From Mauremys mutica (lineage: Eukaryota > Chordata > Testudines > Geoemydidae), in contig NC_059089.1 of assembly GCF_020497125.1 (NCBI RefSeq), forward strand, positions 28,166,282-28,230,281: a stretch of 64,000 nucleotides of DNA, in the 5' to 3' direction. Of this stretch, positions 1 to 12,254 are shown piece by piece. The notes beneath the pieces are model-generated. The model worked only from the letters and a program-made list of their open reading frames with translations. It was not told where the DNA came from and did no database searches. The position numbers and the translations under genes were made by a program. Positions within the stretch are counted from its first letter, which is position 1; every line of letters starts with the position of its first letter.

Positions 1-514
1 GAAGCAATTCATCACCTTCATGCAGACTGTCATTAATAATTGTTGTTTGGAACTGTTGGGCATCCCCTGGCCTGTTTGTGGGAGTGCCTCTAAAATACGC
101 ACCTGAAAACTGGCCATAATATGTGCATTACACACACCTCTTTCTTGACTGGCACTGGCGACTTTGCCTATCACGTGCCATTTTTGTTGCTGCTGTGTGT
201 TGAATCATTCCAAGAGTTTAATGAGTAAAAGAGCAGCTGAAGTAGAGAGTGGTTAAATCAACCCTGCACTGAACTGTTCTTGTTGTTTGATACCACCATG
301 GAGTGTTCTGGAATTGTCAATATTTAATTGAGAAAATGTTTTTCCAGAATCTGTGCATCTTAGTGCCCATGTTAAATCAATCTGGTTTCATGTGCCAACA
401 TTCAAGAGAATTGTTTTGAAAGCCTGATTCCCAGTCTCAGTGGAGTAGGCATTCTTCACTCTCCAAAGTCCGTCTTGTCACTTTAGTAATATGGAGAAGG
501 AGCGACTTTTTTTA

Positions 515-531
515 GTGTGTGTGTGTGTGTG
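515..531. repeat. (GT)n microsatellite
   Basis: About eight uninterrupted GT units. Ordinary short tandem repeat in intronic DNA. Confidence 0.9.
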
Positions 532-1217
532 GAGATGCTGAAGAAAAATAATTGGCATTCGTGTATGTTAATGTGAGTTGCAGTTCCTTAATATAAGAGT
601 TTCCACTAAAGTACTAATAATTACTGTTAATACCTTTCAGTGGAAACTTTCAGAGTAAACGAGCAATGGTTGAAACAGTATTTAATGGCATGCTGCTGGC
701 ATGATAAGAATGCAAATAAGCGTTATTAGCCTAATGATTTTGCTGTCGCCATGGCTGTGCGGCAACACTGTTGTGAATATGTCATGCAGCACCCGTGAAT
801 TTGGAAAGTGTGTCAAAACACAAGTTCAATTAGTTTGCTCTAATTGTGGCTCTAGAGAGTTAGTAACTATATCACTCCTCATTAAAAGAGATTTTCTTAT
901 ATGGATTAATGTAACATGCAAAGGAAAGTTTCAGAATTCCAGAGAGGAGCTGGCTTCTGCAAAGAGGGAGGCCGTAGGTTGTACAGGCTCCGCAGCCCTG
1001 ACTGCGCGCCGTGCACTGCCGCCTTAGCCTAAGGAGCCCTGAGACTCTGGTGCGAAGAGCAGGTTTGAAAGCCTCTGAGATCTCTCTCCCCACATAGGGA
1101 GGAGGGAGACAGAACAAGGGCAATGAAGGGTCCCTAACTCAGGAATCCCAGGTCCTTCCCTTGGGACACTGGTTCTGCTGGCTAAGCATGATTTGCACCC
1201 TGCTGAGCCCTCTAGGG

Positions 1218-1603
1218 CAGGGGTCGGCAGCCTACGGCACGCGTGCCAAAGGCAGCACGCGAGCTGATTTTTACTGGCACACTGCTGCCAGCCGGGGTCC
1301 CGGCTGCTGGCCCTGCTCAGCCCGCTGCCTGTCTGGGTGAACGGACTCCTAGGCCGGCAGCGGGCTGAGCAGGGCTGACAGGCAGGAGCCAGTGGCCGGA
1401 ACCCCAGACTGGCAGTGGGCTGAGTGGCTCAGCGTGCTACCGGTCTGGGGTTCCGTCCACCGGTCCCTGCCAGCCGGGGTCCCAGCTGCCAGCCCCGCTC
1501 AGCCCGCTGCCAGTCTGGGGTTCTGTCAGGGCCCTTGTAAATGTAAATTTTATTACTGGCATGTGAAACCTTAAATTACTGAAGACGTGGCACGCCACTT
1601 CTG
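1218..1603. mobile_element. Non-autonomous hAT-type DNA transposon
   Basis: The element begins CAGGGGTCGGCAGCC and ends CACTTCTG, so both ends have the CAG-type termini of hAT elements. It is flanked by 8-bp direct repeats that match at 7 of 8 bases: CTCTAGGG at 1210-1217 and CCCTAGGG at 1604-1611. Duplication length and the TCTAG-like target fit hAT insertion. The inside is GC-rich with local duplications of a sequence like CAGCCGGGGTCCC and has no transposase frame, so it would depend on an outside transposase. It resembles a high-copy reptilian repeat that I recognise by eye. Confidence 0.75.
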
Positions 1604-1650
1604 CCCTAGGGTCTGGTCTGTCTGCTCCCAGCACAGACTCTCCCTAGCTC

Positions 1651-1885
1651 CGTTGGAGCTAGCATGCTAGCAATGCCAGGTTGTGGCAAGGTCGGTGGCA
1701 TGGGCTAGCCACCCAAGTCCAAGCTCACCTGACCCCCTAGGTGTGAGCTCAGGTGGCTGGCCCAAGCCGCTGCCTGTGCCGCAACATCCACACTGCTGCT
1801 GCTAGTGCGCTAGCTCGAGCAGCACTAGCACGGGTTTGTCTCCCCACATTGGGAGTCGCGCCGCCCAGCTGCAGTGCAGATGTCT
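1651..1885. repeat. GC-rich interspersed repeat, probably turtle-type
   Basis: The stretch is rich in GCTAGC and CTAGC words (for example near 1658-1670 and 1800-1830) and ends in CAGCTGCAGTGCAGATG, which resembles the tail of a repeat I associate with turtle genomes. No terminal repeats or target duplication could be defined, so the class is unknown and the borders are approximate. Confidence 0.4.
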
Positions 1886-2279
1886 CTTCTGAGCCCTGTC
1901 AGGAAGGGTGAGCCAAGAGCAGACACGGTTTGACACTTCAGCGTAGAGCTTGCTACACAGCAGCAGCTGGCGCTGACAATGGCTGTCCCTCCCCGTGTCC
2001 TAGAGCAGTGCTCCTGTCGCGGGAATGTGCAGCTGAGTCTGCATTCTTACCCTGAGGGTGAGTCACAGCGCTGGCTCCATTGGTAAGCCTGTGGCTGCGT
2101 TCTCCACACAGTGCAGAACTGCCAGCACCACTGCTGAGCACCAGCATTGCTGCCTCCCTCTCTGACGCACGCAGCAGTGCAGCCAGGGCTCTGCACTGGA
2201 TAGTAGCAGCCTGGTGAACTGCACTGCCCCGTCTCCAGCCCGCCTTTGCCAGGCACAACTACTGAGATGAAGGATGAAA

Positions 2280-2365
2280 GGGTCAGGGGCTGCCCTAGGA
2301 CTCGGGAGACCAGGGTTCAGTTCCCTGGCCCAGCACAGGCTTTGTGAGAGACCTTGGGCAAATCA
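2280..2365 (+). repeat. MIR-like SINE fragment
   Basis: The order of words (GGGAGACCAGGGTTCAGTTCC, then GAGAGACCTTGGGCAAATC) matches the MIR core, where a tRNA-derived B-box-like segment is followed by a segment ending in CTTGGGCAAGTC. It is an old fragment without visible ends. Confidence 0.6.
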
Positions 2366-2449
2366 AAGAAAGTTAGAAGCCTAAAAACCTTGGAGGAGCT
2401 GGGCCATGATATCCCCACTCCCTTTGCTGAAGGGTATTTAACAATCATA

Positions 2450-2728
2450 GCAACACAGACCGCAGTTGTGCACTGCAAGGGAGCCCATGTCTTTAGTCAG
2501 GCTCTGCGTGAAAGAAACTCGACATCTCAATAAAAGTCCGAGCCCTCTTGACTAACATGAATGGAGTTCAAGAAACCTCCTTCAGTCTGGCGTCTCCAAA
2601 TAGGACCCACAGTATGGTAAGTGCCCACCGAGCTTTCCTCTTGTATTTCTAATAAAGAGATTATCCCTCGTTCCTGTTTGCTGTCTGAACACGCTCGTCC
2701 TTCCCGGGAGTCGGGGGCAAGTTCTTCA
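2450..2728 (+). mobile_element. Probable gammaretrovirus-like ERV LTR relic (R-U5 region)
   Basis: An AATAAA near 2651 is followed by a stretch with the layout of a retroviral R-U5: a run containing CTGTTTGCTGTCTGAAC, then CCCGGGAGTCGGGGGCAAG and a CA end at 2728. A second AATAAA lies near 2530. This resembles gammaretroviral LTRs, where the U5 carries a GGGGGTCTTTCA-like end. The 5' border is not defined and no primer binding site, gag, pol or env is visible next to it, so it is probably a solo or truncated LTR. The call is made by eye. Confidence 0.45.
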
Positions 2729-3254
2729 GCTCACAGGTGAGCAGCTGCTAATGGGTTAAAGTCTAAATGGTTTAAATCTTCTAGGCTTTCCTCCCAGTTC
2801 TGTGATAATTTGATGAAGAACTTCACCCTAATTAAATATTCAAATGAGGAATAAGTGTCAATATGGCTTCCCATTGCCTGGAATGATGATTAATTGTATT
2901 CAAAACTCTAGTGGCCACTGTAATCTAAACCGAACCGTTGTTCTTGATTATTTCTGCAACACATTTGCCATGTTTTTGTTTTAAAATTTAAACTAGTAAT
3001 TGATTTGCCATATGCTACAGAGCTGCACATGCTTTCATGATATGTGTTTAGGAACTTGGGGAGTTTGTAATTGGGATTTTCTTGCTTTTTTCAATGGCAG
3101 CCTATTTTTTTTCCTTCTACAATGCAAAATGATTTGGCTTTCACAACCCATAAGGAAAATTCATTATGCAATCAAGTTAGTAGGTATGAGTTATATTGAT
3201 CCTGGCCAAATGTTTGCATTAATTTAAAATAAATTAGACTGTGTTTCCCTCCTG

Positions 3255-3268
3255 CCCCCCCCCCCCCC
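3255..3268. repeat. C homopolymer
   Basis: Fourteen C residues in a row. Shorter C runs occur at 4984-4993, 8227-8234 and 59860-59869. Confidence 0.9.
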
Positions 3269-4094
3269 GTGTCACATTTTTTTAAATTAGAATTTAAAGT
3301 TCTGATCTTGCACTAGAAATGGCACTATCTCCTGCGCTGTAGTCTTGAAACTCCATTTCCTCCTTGGAGAGGCCCTTAATACTCCAATCCCTGCCCCAAG
3401 TTTTATTCTAAATGATGAAATCCCATTTGGCTATCAGAAAGAATGGATGTTCACAATAGAGCTGAGTGAACAAGGGAGAGAGAATCCAAAAACATTTGTA
3501 TGTATTTGAAAACCTTCTCCTATTAGCCAGTGCCCATGATTCAGTATTATTAAATTAATACCCCACTAACATTTGAGGTGCCGTCACTACACATGGACAT
3601 GTGAAAAGAAAGTTACAGGCTTGAATGCTCACCAAAAGCAAGTTTCAAATTGTAGGTTCAGTTTTAATATTCATAATTTATTCATGATAGGTGTGGCTGA
3701 GTGCTCTAGGTTCAGAGTTTAACTTTGGTGTATTTAAGATTAAGAATAAACTGGAGATGGTGCTGAAATATGAGCCAAGAGCTGGATATGTGCTTCTCTA
3801 CTGCCACGCTCAAGTGTACGTGAGCTGAGTCTGTTTGAGTCGGAGCAGTTCATTTTAATGACGCTGGTGGAAGGTATACACCATCTTAGCGTATGGCACT
3901 TATGAAACCTGGTGCTTGGTGTGAATTGCCAGGAAGTTGTGGTGATAGTCGGGTACTTTGTTCATTGGGTATGTCCCAACCCAAGGATTGAATGAAATTC
4001 TTATTTGAAGGCTCTTGGGTATATGGAAGGTCACGGTCTCAACAACTTATAATTTGCTTACACAATGTACACTATGAATTACTCTGATAGACCC

Positions 4095-4215
4095 GTATCA
4101 GAGGGATAGCCGTGTTAGTCTGGATCTGTAAAAGCAGCAAAGAATCCTGTGGCACCTTATAGACTAACAGACGTTTTGCAGCATGAGCTTTCGTGGGTGA
4201 ATACCCACTTCTTCT
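4095..4215 (+). mobile_element. Short retroposon of the GTGGCACC family, full-length copy
   Basis: The 121-bp unit runs from GTATCAGAGGGATAGCCG through GTGGCACCTTATAGACTAAC and GGGTGAATACCCACTTC. It is flanked by a perfect 12-bp direct repeat, TCTGATAGACCC, at 4083-4094 and 4216-4227. A 12-bp duplication is too long for hAT (8 bp) and fits target-primed retroposition. The same family occurs at 40512-40744 and 62686-62776, and in a diverged form at 58542-58760. No coding capacity. Whether the front is tRNA-derived is uncertain: I see no clean A and B boxes. Confidence 0.8.
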
Positions 4216-6926
4216 TCTGATAGACCCATCGTTTTTAGCCCGGTTGGTTGCTAAGATATGCATGTCCTGCCTCTGGAGTGTGGGCTGGCTCTGTCTTCAT
4301 TTGCTGAAAAGTACTCTCCCCATGGAGAAGATCCAGCATTTCCATCAACAGACGTTGTTAATCTCTGGTGACTTCCATATGCTCTGTGCTCCTGATTTCA
4401 TCAGGCTACAGGAAGCCTTTACATTGTGTTGCTCAGAGATGTGCCCTTTGGATATCTGACTTATTTTCTCCCTGTGAATCTCCTATTGGGGTTACTGTTT
4501 ATGCACGTGGAAGAAGAGAACAGACCCCAACGTAAACAAGAGACATTCAGGCATCCCTCGCTGTTAATTGTCTGGATGACTCATCAGTAAATTCCTGGAC
4601 AGTTTCATAAAAAGCGGAAGGAAAAGTGCATAACACATAGAAGTGGTGTAACTGGGCTGGGGCTGGGACTGGCAAAAAGCCCCACCTGGGCAGAGTTTTC
4701 AATAGAAAACTGTTGGCTAAATTTGAAAATGTTTTCACGTGGCCTTTTTGGTTATTTGTTTTAATGTTTACTTGGAAATAGGTTTGGAAGTACACACTAA
4801 TTCAAAGCAATGTTATCCCTGAGGTTTGCAACCATTATCGTTGTTTTTAAAGCTGTTTCTCTGGTTTGTAGGAGTGTGTCCTGTTTTTAAAGGTAGCTGT
4901 TTTCCAACAAATATTTAGTAAATAAAAATTCCTTGGCCTGGAAAACAGGCCAGACATTCTCTGCTGGAAAGTACATGATGCTTCCCCCCCCCCAAATATG
5001 GCATTTGTGATGGGGAACGCACTACCTTGTTTTCTGGCAAATGGCCACCGCAAAGTATCTTCCCTTGTTTATGTAGCTTTTAAATGTATGAAATGGACAG
5101 CTGCTGCCTCTTCCCTTCATGCTAGACTAAGTCTTTGCTGTGAAGAGAGAAGCATCTTCATTACATGTGGCAACTGGGTCCAGAAGATTAATGATAACAT
5201 TTAATAAAAATTCACACAGACCTAGAATCAGCAGTAGAAAATATAGATTTAAATTAAAAAGGAAAAGCTTGAATCTCCCATCAAAGCATATAAATCTATA
5301 GCTAGCAAATATCATCTCCTAATGAAATGTATTCTGTAACTGAAGGGCTTTGGATGAAGCTGTCTCTCTAGTTTAGTTTAGTGACCACATTAATTGAATC
5401 AAGTACGAAGACTGGTTTAGGGGACAAAATAAAATCATCTTCTGCATTCACTTAGACGTATCAGGTGGCAGGAGAAGTTGTGAAACTGACCTTTTCATAT
5501 TCCACCCAAGGATAGTGCATTGGAGAGTTGGTCAGTTTGCCATTAATAGAGGAGGCCTGGATGGTAAGTAGGATCCAGCACAGGATTATGAAGCAGATGT
5601 CATAGGGCCATGATTCCCTGCCTGGTTTCTTGAACAGGGAGTGCGAGGAGCCACAAGGAGCATGGAACCTAGAAACTTACCCTCGTGAGTTAGTGGCTGT
5701 CAGGTTGAGGTTTAGGTTTTTTCCCTGTTGCCAAACAGCTGGTGAATAGTTACACACCCAGACTCCAGATTTTGAAAATCAACTGCTTGCAAATGACCAC
5801 AAGACAGAGCTTGTGTTTCTGGCCCTGGTACCTACTGGTACTGGGGCTCTCTGAGCATCACTTCCAGCTCCTGGCCTGTGGCAGATGGGGATTCTGGGAA
5901 GCTTGCCTGCATTCTCTAGCCCACTCTCTACGCCAGTCCCTACAGCATGTGCAGTTTTCTTTTAATAGTTCATAAATGCTGAGCTATTGAAATGGCCCCG
6001 ACTTCATTTCTGCAGGCTTGTTTTATTTACAGCATGTGCTGAAGTTAAGGCTTAACTAAAGTTTTTAAAATGGGAGGAGGAGGAGAAGGAGGAGCCTGGT
6101 GTTGCTGCCCCTACAGCCATGGCCTGTGCTGCTGGTGGCCATGTGCAGCTCTGCGGAGCGTTTTCCTGGGCAGGGTTTCGTTGGTCTCTCAAGGGCAGTA
6201 TGGAAAGGGCGAGGTGGAAAATGTGGCTGCCCCTCTCTGAGTGTGGGGCTGGAGGAAACCACCTCGTACATTTGGGTTCTGTTTGGAGCAATCAAGCCTG
6301 AGCTGCTGAGGGGAGGATGCAGTGGGCTGTCAAGTTTAAAAAACATCTGCCCAGGGAGTGTGTTTGTGAATGCAGCAAGGTTGCAGTGCTTTACCTTACA
6401 GATAAATCCAGACCCACAGTTATAATAGACATCAACTGACTGCTTGAAAGATACACATTTAACTCCTTCAGTGCCTGCCTGCAGACTGTTAGTACTGCAT
6501 CATGGGGACACTTCTGTAAAGTCAAGGTGATGCTCATGAAAAACTGACAGCTGCCCCATGCCCCTGCCATGCTGCTCTCAGGGGTGAGTGGGTGGCTGGG
6601 TCTCCGTAGCAGAGTCACACCTTGCTCTCTTTGCTGCAGCTGCCCGTGGATGTGCCAGCGCTGGGCTCCTCGCCCACTGGGAGCTGGACTGAGATGCCAA
6701 CACATTTCACTTAAGCTGCTGAACAAGTCGGGTAATAATGACCGAGTCACCAGTTCTGTCACTTCCCTGTGATTTGGGCCAAACTCTGCCTTTTGCAGGC
6801 AGCATTGCGGTTGCTGTTTACTACTTGAGCTCACAGGAATCATCATCAGTTTAAGGAATGGGGTGATAGCAGCACCTTCTCCTGCTCTGTAATAATGTCA
6901 TCTCCATTCCCCCCTCTCTTCACTAG

Positions 6927-7024
6927 GCACATATCTCTGACGCTTCCCGCGAGCTTTCGAGGCAAAAGTAACAACTCCCGACTCGACTTTGAACACCAGC
7001 ACTCAAATTTATATGCCATATCAG
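6927..7024 (+). CDS. MVB12B: MVB12B internal exon, linker before the UMA domain
   Basis: MVB12B is a subunit of ESCRT-I, the cytosolic complex that sorts ubiquitinated membrane proteins into multivesicular bodies. This 98-bp exon has an acceptor at 6921-6926 (CACTAG) and a donor GTAAGC at 7025. It completes an Arg codon with one base and then reads HISLTLPASFRGKSN, later FEHQHSNLYAIS. This matches vertebrate MVB12B between the MABP domain and the UMA domain as I remember it. It ends with one base (G) of a split Ala codon that is completed by CC at 43917, so the phases join over a 36.9-kb intron. Reading on into the intron would add about 18 residues before a stop at 7077. Serine and basic residues suggest a flexible linker. 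Confidence 0.95.
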
Positions 7025-8236
7025 GTAAGCTAGTGCATGCAGTAATGACTCTTTTGTACTCTGCTCTGTCAGTTTAGTCAGAAAGTTTAACCAAATAAAG
7101 CAGTCTTGGCTGCATAAAAAGGAAAGAGGTGTGGGATCAATGCACTGGACTTCCAAGATTTCTGTCACTCAAACTTCAGAAACATGTGGGATGCGAAATA
7201 GTCCAGAGGACGTTCAGGCACAACTGTTACTAACAGTGAGTGTCATTGTTCACTGGAAACAATGGAGCCAGGTGGGAGTATGGGTGCCAGGAGTGGGATT
7301 TCTAGGTAGTTTTTGTCAGTCTAACACCTCTGCTTATCTTTCTTCCTCTCCCCTTTGCCCTGATCCTTACCTTACCTCCTCTTATTTACCTCATAAAACC
7401 CATCTCTTCTTTCCATATTTACAGGACACTTCTCTCTGTGTGATAAGCCCAGTTTCTGCATAGACAGTGCTCCTGTTTCTTCCCACCCCCACCCAAAAAA
7501 GAAACAAACCCACCACATACATAGTAAAAATAAAATAACTGAACTCCTGCAGACTCAGTGTGTCGTGTGCGGGCATGGCATAGAATTTTCTCACCACCTC
7601 TGGGATAAATCAAAAACTAGACATTGTTTGGTTTTAAGGGTTTTGTTGCTTTTAGAACTTCTCTAGCATTTTTTTTTTGCGTATTCTATTTCCCTCCATT
7701 ATCTGCAAACTCCAGAGTGGCCTTAATCTCACTCTCTTCAGGAGCATTGGGGCCTTTCACGATCTTTCCCCAGATTTCTTGGATATTGGAGGAGACAGAC
7801 ACACCAGAATCCCAGGCACTATTCCTGTATGTAATGTTGAGCACATGTTGACTCTCTAGTCAGAAAATGGCACCATTTGCCATCTGGGGCAGGCCTACAG
7901 ATACTAGAGCTAGTCAAAAGTCTCCAAATTTCAATGTGGAAAAAAAGTCAATGAATATTTTTCCTGATTTTTTTCCTCACACTATCTTTAGTGTGCATGT
8001 TAATGAAAGAACAATTAAAATACATATGTAAGTACCATGAGCAGGAACGAGACCGTGCATGTTTATAAATGAAAATAACCAGCGAACACAGCATATCTTG
8101 GTTCCTGCACACAACCCGTCTCAGTACTAGGCCTAAAGCTCGGCCTATGCTGACACCTATGCACACTCATTTCAGGAGAACTTTTGTCTACAGATTCTTT
8201 ATTTCTGTGGTGATGTTTAAGCCAACCCCCCCCCAC

Positions 8237-8531
8237 AAAAACGGCCATATTGGGTCAGACCATTGGTCCATCCAGCTCAGCATCCTGTCTTCTGACAGTG
8301 GCCAGTGCCAGATGCTTTAGAGGGAACGAACAGAACAGGCAATCAGCAAGTGATCCAGCCCCTGTCATCCAGTCCCAGCTTCTGGCAGTTGGAGGTTTAG
8401 AGACACCTAGTGCATGGGGTTGCAGCTCTGACCATCTTGGCTGATAGCCATTGATGGGCCTATCCTCCATGAAATTATCTAATTGGTTTTTGAGCCCAGT
8501 TATACTTTTGCCCTTCACATCATTCCCTGGC
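8237..8531 (-). mobile_element. CR1 LINE, 3' end
   Basis: Read on the minus strand this is the 3' UTR-like tail of a CR1 element. On the plus strand it shows ACGGCCATATTGGGTCAGAC, CTCAGCATCCTGTCTTCTG and CCATTGATGGGCCTATCC, which are the same words in reverse complement as the tail of the copy at 12432-12973. It is truncated at its 5' side, as is usual for CR1, and has no coding function. Confidence 0.85.
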
Positions 8532-8775
8532 AACCCAGCTTGACTCTCAAATACCAGGCTGGAATTGCATGGCTGCCGCTAGGAAGTTGTGAGGGGAGTT
8601 GTTATAAATATAAAATCTCACAGAGCCAGTCACTGTGCAGCCAAGAGTAGTGTAGTCTGGAAGCCATTTGCAGTCCACAGCAATAATAAATGGAGTGGGT
8701 CCTACAAACTACTGAATAATGTTATGTATTATGTGCCAAGATGGCATTCTTTATGTTAGCTGTCTACATACAGGG

Positions 8776-8813
8776 GTGTGTGTGTGTGTTTGTGTGTGTG
8801 TAAACACACACAT
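8776..8813. repeat. (GT)n followed by (AC)n
   Basis: About 26 bases of GT (one TT interruption) are followed after TAA by an AC run, so the two halves are complementary and can pair as a short hairpin. Confidence 0.8.
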
Positions 8814-11339
8814 AACATCATATCCTGCACTAACAGCTACAGTTCAGAATAATATCAGACTTAAATTATTTTCTCAAAGTGCTTTTCCTAGACTAATTTC
8901 AGGCCTTTAAAACTGTTGTGGTAATCTTGGTGAAAAGCTAATTAGCCTTAGTGTTCCCTTAGTTGTGTCACTTTCACAAAAGGAGGAAAATATCTGGCTT
9001 TAAAATTTATTGTGCCAAAATGTGGCCAGGAAATTGGCTGCCTCACTAGATTATGGTGGATTTACAGGTCTGATTGGCACCCCAGGAAAACCAGCCATGA
9101 AGTCAGTGGGTGTAAGATAGAGTAGGTAGTGCGTGCACATCCTAAGGGAGGAAAAAGTGGCAAACCTGTGCCATCCACAGGATCTTTCTGTTAATGGTGA
9201 ATGACACTTCTAACATAGGAACATGGCATTAATTCATGTACCATAATCAAACGGTTATTTAAAAGGTAATCACTTGCTAAAATTGCAGCTTCAGATTCCT
9301 GAATATGTGGAATATAACAATGGCATAATTCATGTCAGGACTGGTTTTTCTCATTACTCTTCTGCCCTGATAGATTTGGCTATGTAGGGAAAGCATGTTC
9401 TTGTGCTCATATCACACAGTTCTAGGGGGAGGAAGGGAAGGTCATGAGTTCTCACTTGCTGACACCTCATGAGCCCAACAGGCGCACGCAGGCAGAGAAG
9501 CAATATTTCTGCCTGAAAGCTGCTGGAGAGCCCCCTTGGTAGTAGGAATTCCTGGGGACTGCTGCTTCCGGCAGCAGAACGAGCTTGGAAAGATGACCTA
9601 TTTTATACAGACCCTGAATATTTCACCAGATGTTTACAGGCAAAGTGCAAAACAAGCCTATAAAACCAGGCAAAGCAATAGGCCTCAATGTTTGCACAAG
9701 TTTCAATCGAAGTATGTAACTTTTTTTTCAGACTGCCAATCCTCCTCCAGGCATATTGTAATACAAGCTGCAGTGCTTACATCTGTTGTAATGGCTATTG
9801 CAGCTGTGAAACATTTCCATAGAAAAGGTCTAGTAATGTGAAACATCCTGTGCATTGGCAGGAATCTTTGCCTTCTGACCATTGCTGCTTTTTCAGCAGC
9901 CTTGATTAGGTGCTGTCTGTGACAATTCCCTCCGTGTGCTTTACATTATAAAGGTACGTTTAGCATCAGGACACAGTGGTAGCCATTCAGAAATTTCCTG
10001 TTCTGTCTATGTAATTTGCAGTCAGTCGGTTTTATCTACATTACAACATTAGTGTCTTGCTACAGGACTATGGTAACAGGAAACTTACAAATGTACACAC
10101 CTAATTCCTCTGCTGAGGTCTAGATTTGCACAGGTAGGATACTGATTGTGACATGCTGCAGGTCTTGCTCTCGCTCCTTGCAGTTTAAGAGCTCATGTCT
10201 AAGGAGAGACCGCAGTAGATACTGGCAATGAAGCAGAGTCCTTCAAAGGAGAATGGCTAGAACTGTTGAGTGGGAATCAAAATGGACTGAAAATCAAGGC
10301 TGGCCTGGGAGGGAGCTTACAGAGCCTGGATGTTTTATTGGGCCAGTCAGCGCTGGATTAGAAGGAAATACTGTGTCCCCAACTGCTTATTGGGGTTCTG
10401 CAAATGCAGCCTCCTGCTTCGGGCTGTTTCCACGTGCTGGTAGCTGCTGTGTGCCAGGCTCTCCCTGGATCCCAGTGCTCTTGAGGAGCAGAGCAGTATG
10501 CTGCAGTGTTTGAGAAGGTCCAACACCTTTCACTGGGAGTCTGAGTCCTCACCAGTTGCTAACTTTGTAGCGTTCCCGACCTGCACAGATGTGAACCTGA
10601 CTCCCTGTTCCTTTTCAGTTGGTTAAAGGTAATTCTGTAACTGTTTACAGGTAGCAGCATTGTTCTTTCAAGCCTCTTAGCACTAGCAGAAATGTAGTAC
10701 AGTATCTGGACAATTTAGTGGGTCCAAATATTGGTTTGCTAAACAGTCAATGGGACAGTAGCAGATAGGCATCTGTGAAATCTGCTGCCTCTCTGACTAC
10801 CTATTAGCTCAAAAATGCCTTGTGAAAGGGACAATAACATGGCTTTCCCCTGAACCACAGAGCCAAGGAAATTCTGAATTAGCCATGTTCCATATTCTCC
10901 CAGTGCAGGGTTCTGGCATTGGCCTGTGATATTCCGAGACCTAAAACCTCATTCAGGATGATTATCAGTAAATAAAGGATTTAAAAAAAAAAACACTTGC
11001 AAGAAAGTTGTAATGAGCAAAGACACCACCACTAAAAGCCAGGAAAGTCGGTTTGCTTTCTGTCACAGTGTCATGGTTTTCCTTTAGCATAATCCCAGAC
11101 TGATTTTACCTTTCTGTCCCATTCTCTCTCTTGCAGCCCTGAGTGACACATTGTGTTGATGATTTGTCATTACCAGGCAGGCAGTTATTTAAAAATGCCT
11201 AGTTTATAAAGGATTAGGGATTTACTAAGCACCTCCCAAGTGTGGCTTTGCCTGCTGCATCATGATTGTGACCTAAAATATATAACGATAGCTAGCAGAG
11301 TGGTGGAAGGGAGATGCAACATCCTTCTTTCACAGGTTA

Positions 11340-11461
11340 AACCAGTCTCTAACCACTAGGGCTTCCTTTGCAGCATCTACTGCTGGTCACTGTGGGAGAC
11401 CATGTACTGGGCCAGATGGCCCTTGGGTCTGAGCCAGTCTGCAGTCCCTGTGTTCCTATCC
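11340..11461 (+). mobile_element. Possible CR1-type LINE tail fragment
   Basis: The end reads ACTGGGCCAGATGGCCC then TTGGGTCTGAGCCAGTCTGC and TGTGTTCCTAT, close to the CR1 3' end (GGCCAGATGGACC, GGTCTGACCCAGT). It is an old, diverged fragment with approximate borders. Confidence 0.5.
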
Positions 11462-12228
11462 AATAATTTGACATTAGCATCTCTGAAAGCTTGCTTACTG
11501 CATCTTTCGTAATGACCAGTTGCTCAGGTGAAAGCCTGTGTGGTACAGTGGGCCTTTCCTGCCTTTGGTAGTTACAGTTCATGTGGCATTAGCAGCGCCT
11601 CCAGAAAGTTGGCTAGGAACTGCTGTGGGAAAGTTAGATTGCCTAGAGAGAAATCCTCCAGGAGGATGGAGCCGGCGTGTTGGGCTGTACTTTCATTTTC
11701 CAGCCCCCTGCAGAGGCCAGCTTACGTGGGATACTGCTGATTTCTGCAAGCTCCTGTTAGCCGTGGTACAGAAGCGATCGGTGGCTAATGCTGCTGATGG
11801 AGAGATGCTGGCTCACTGAAATGGGAGTTGTTCTTCTCACACAATTCTGACATCATCCTAGGAAAGCAAAAGCAATTCCAAATAATTAATGATTTTGGAA
11901 TATCTGCTTCCCTGCCATTGCAATTTTAATTTAGTCCTCATTTAAATAGCAGATGGGCAGTTAATCAATTTCATAATATGTATAATTATCTTCGTCATCC
12001 ATATTGATAATTTCAACCAATTCTTTTTAAAGGAGGATGGAAGGGAATCTGTGTATGTTACACCAAGGAGGATAAAAAAGAGCACATGTGGTGCATGTTT
12101 TGAACATACCTAGCCAGGCCCTGCCCTCAGATGGTGTAAGTTGGCATGACAACATTGGGTCTGGCCATTGTGTCTGTAATAATTAAATGACTCCAGATCT
12201 GTAATTGAGGTGAAAATAGAGCTGAAAG

Positions 12229-12254
12229 TTGGTTGGTTGGTTGGTTGGTGGGTT
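12229..12254. repeat. (GGTT)n microsatellite
   Basis: About six GGTT units with one GGTG variation at the end. Confidence 0.85.

Larger units (their letters stand above)
1..6926 (+). other. MVB12B: Upstream intron of MVB12B (3' portion)
   Basis: This stretch ends at a clear acceptor (pyrimidine tract, then CACTAG at 6921-6926) in front of a recognisable MVB12B exon, so it is read as the 3' part of an intron whose donor lies outside the window. It holds a hAT-type element at 1218-1603, a GC-rich interspersed repeat near 1651-1885, a MIR-like fragment near 2280-2365, an ERV-like LTR near 2450-2728 and a short retroposon at 4095-4215. Simple repeats are a GT run at 515-531 and a C run at 3255-3268. 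From about 4230 to 6920 I see no recognisable repeat or exon. Open frames here are short and show no protein family. Confidence 0.8.

Noticed and set aside
7025..7077. Extension of the exon frame into the intron as the normal C-terminus
   Set aside because: The donor GTAAGC and the exact phase match to 43917 favour splicing; the extension is kept only as a possible retained-intron isoform.
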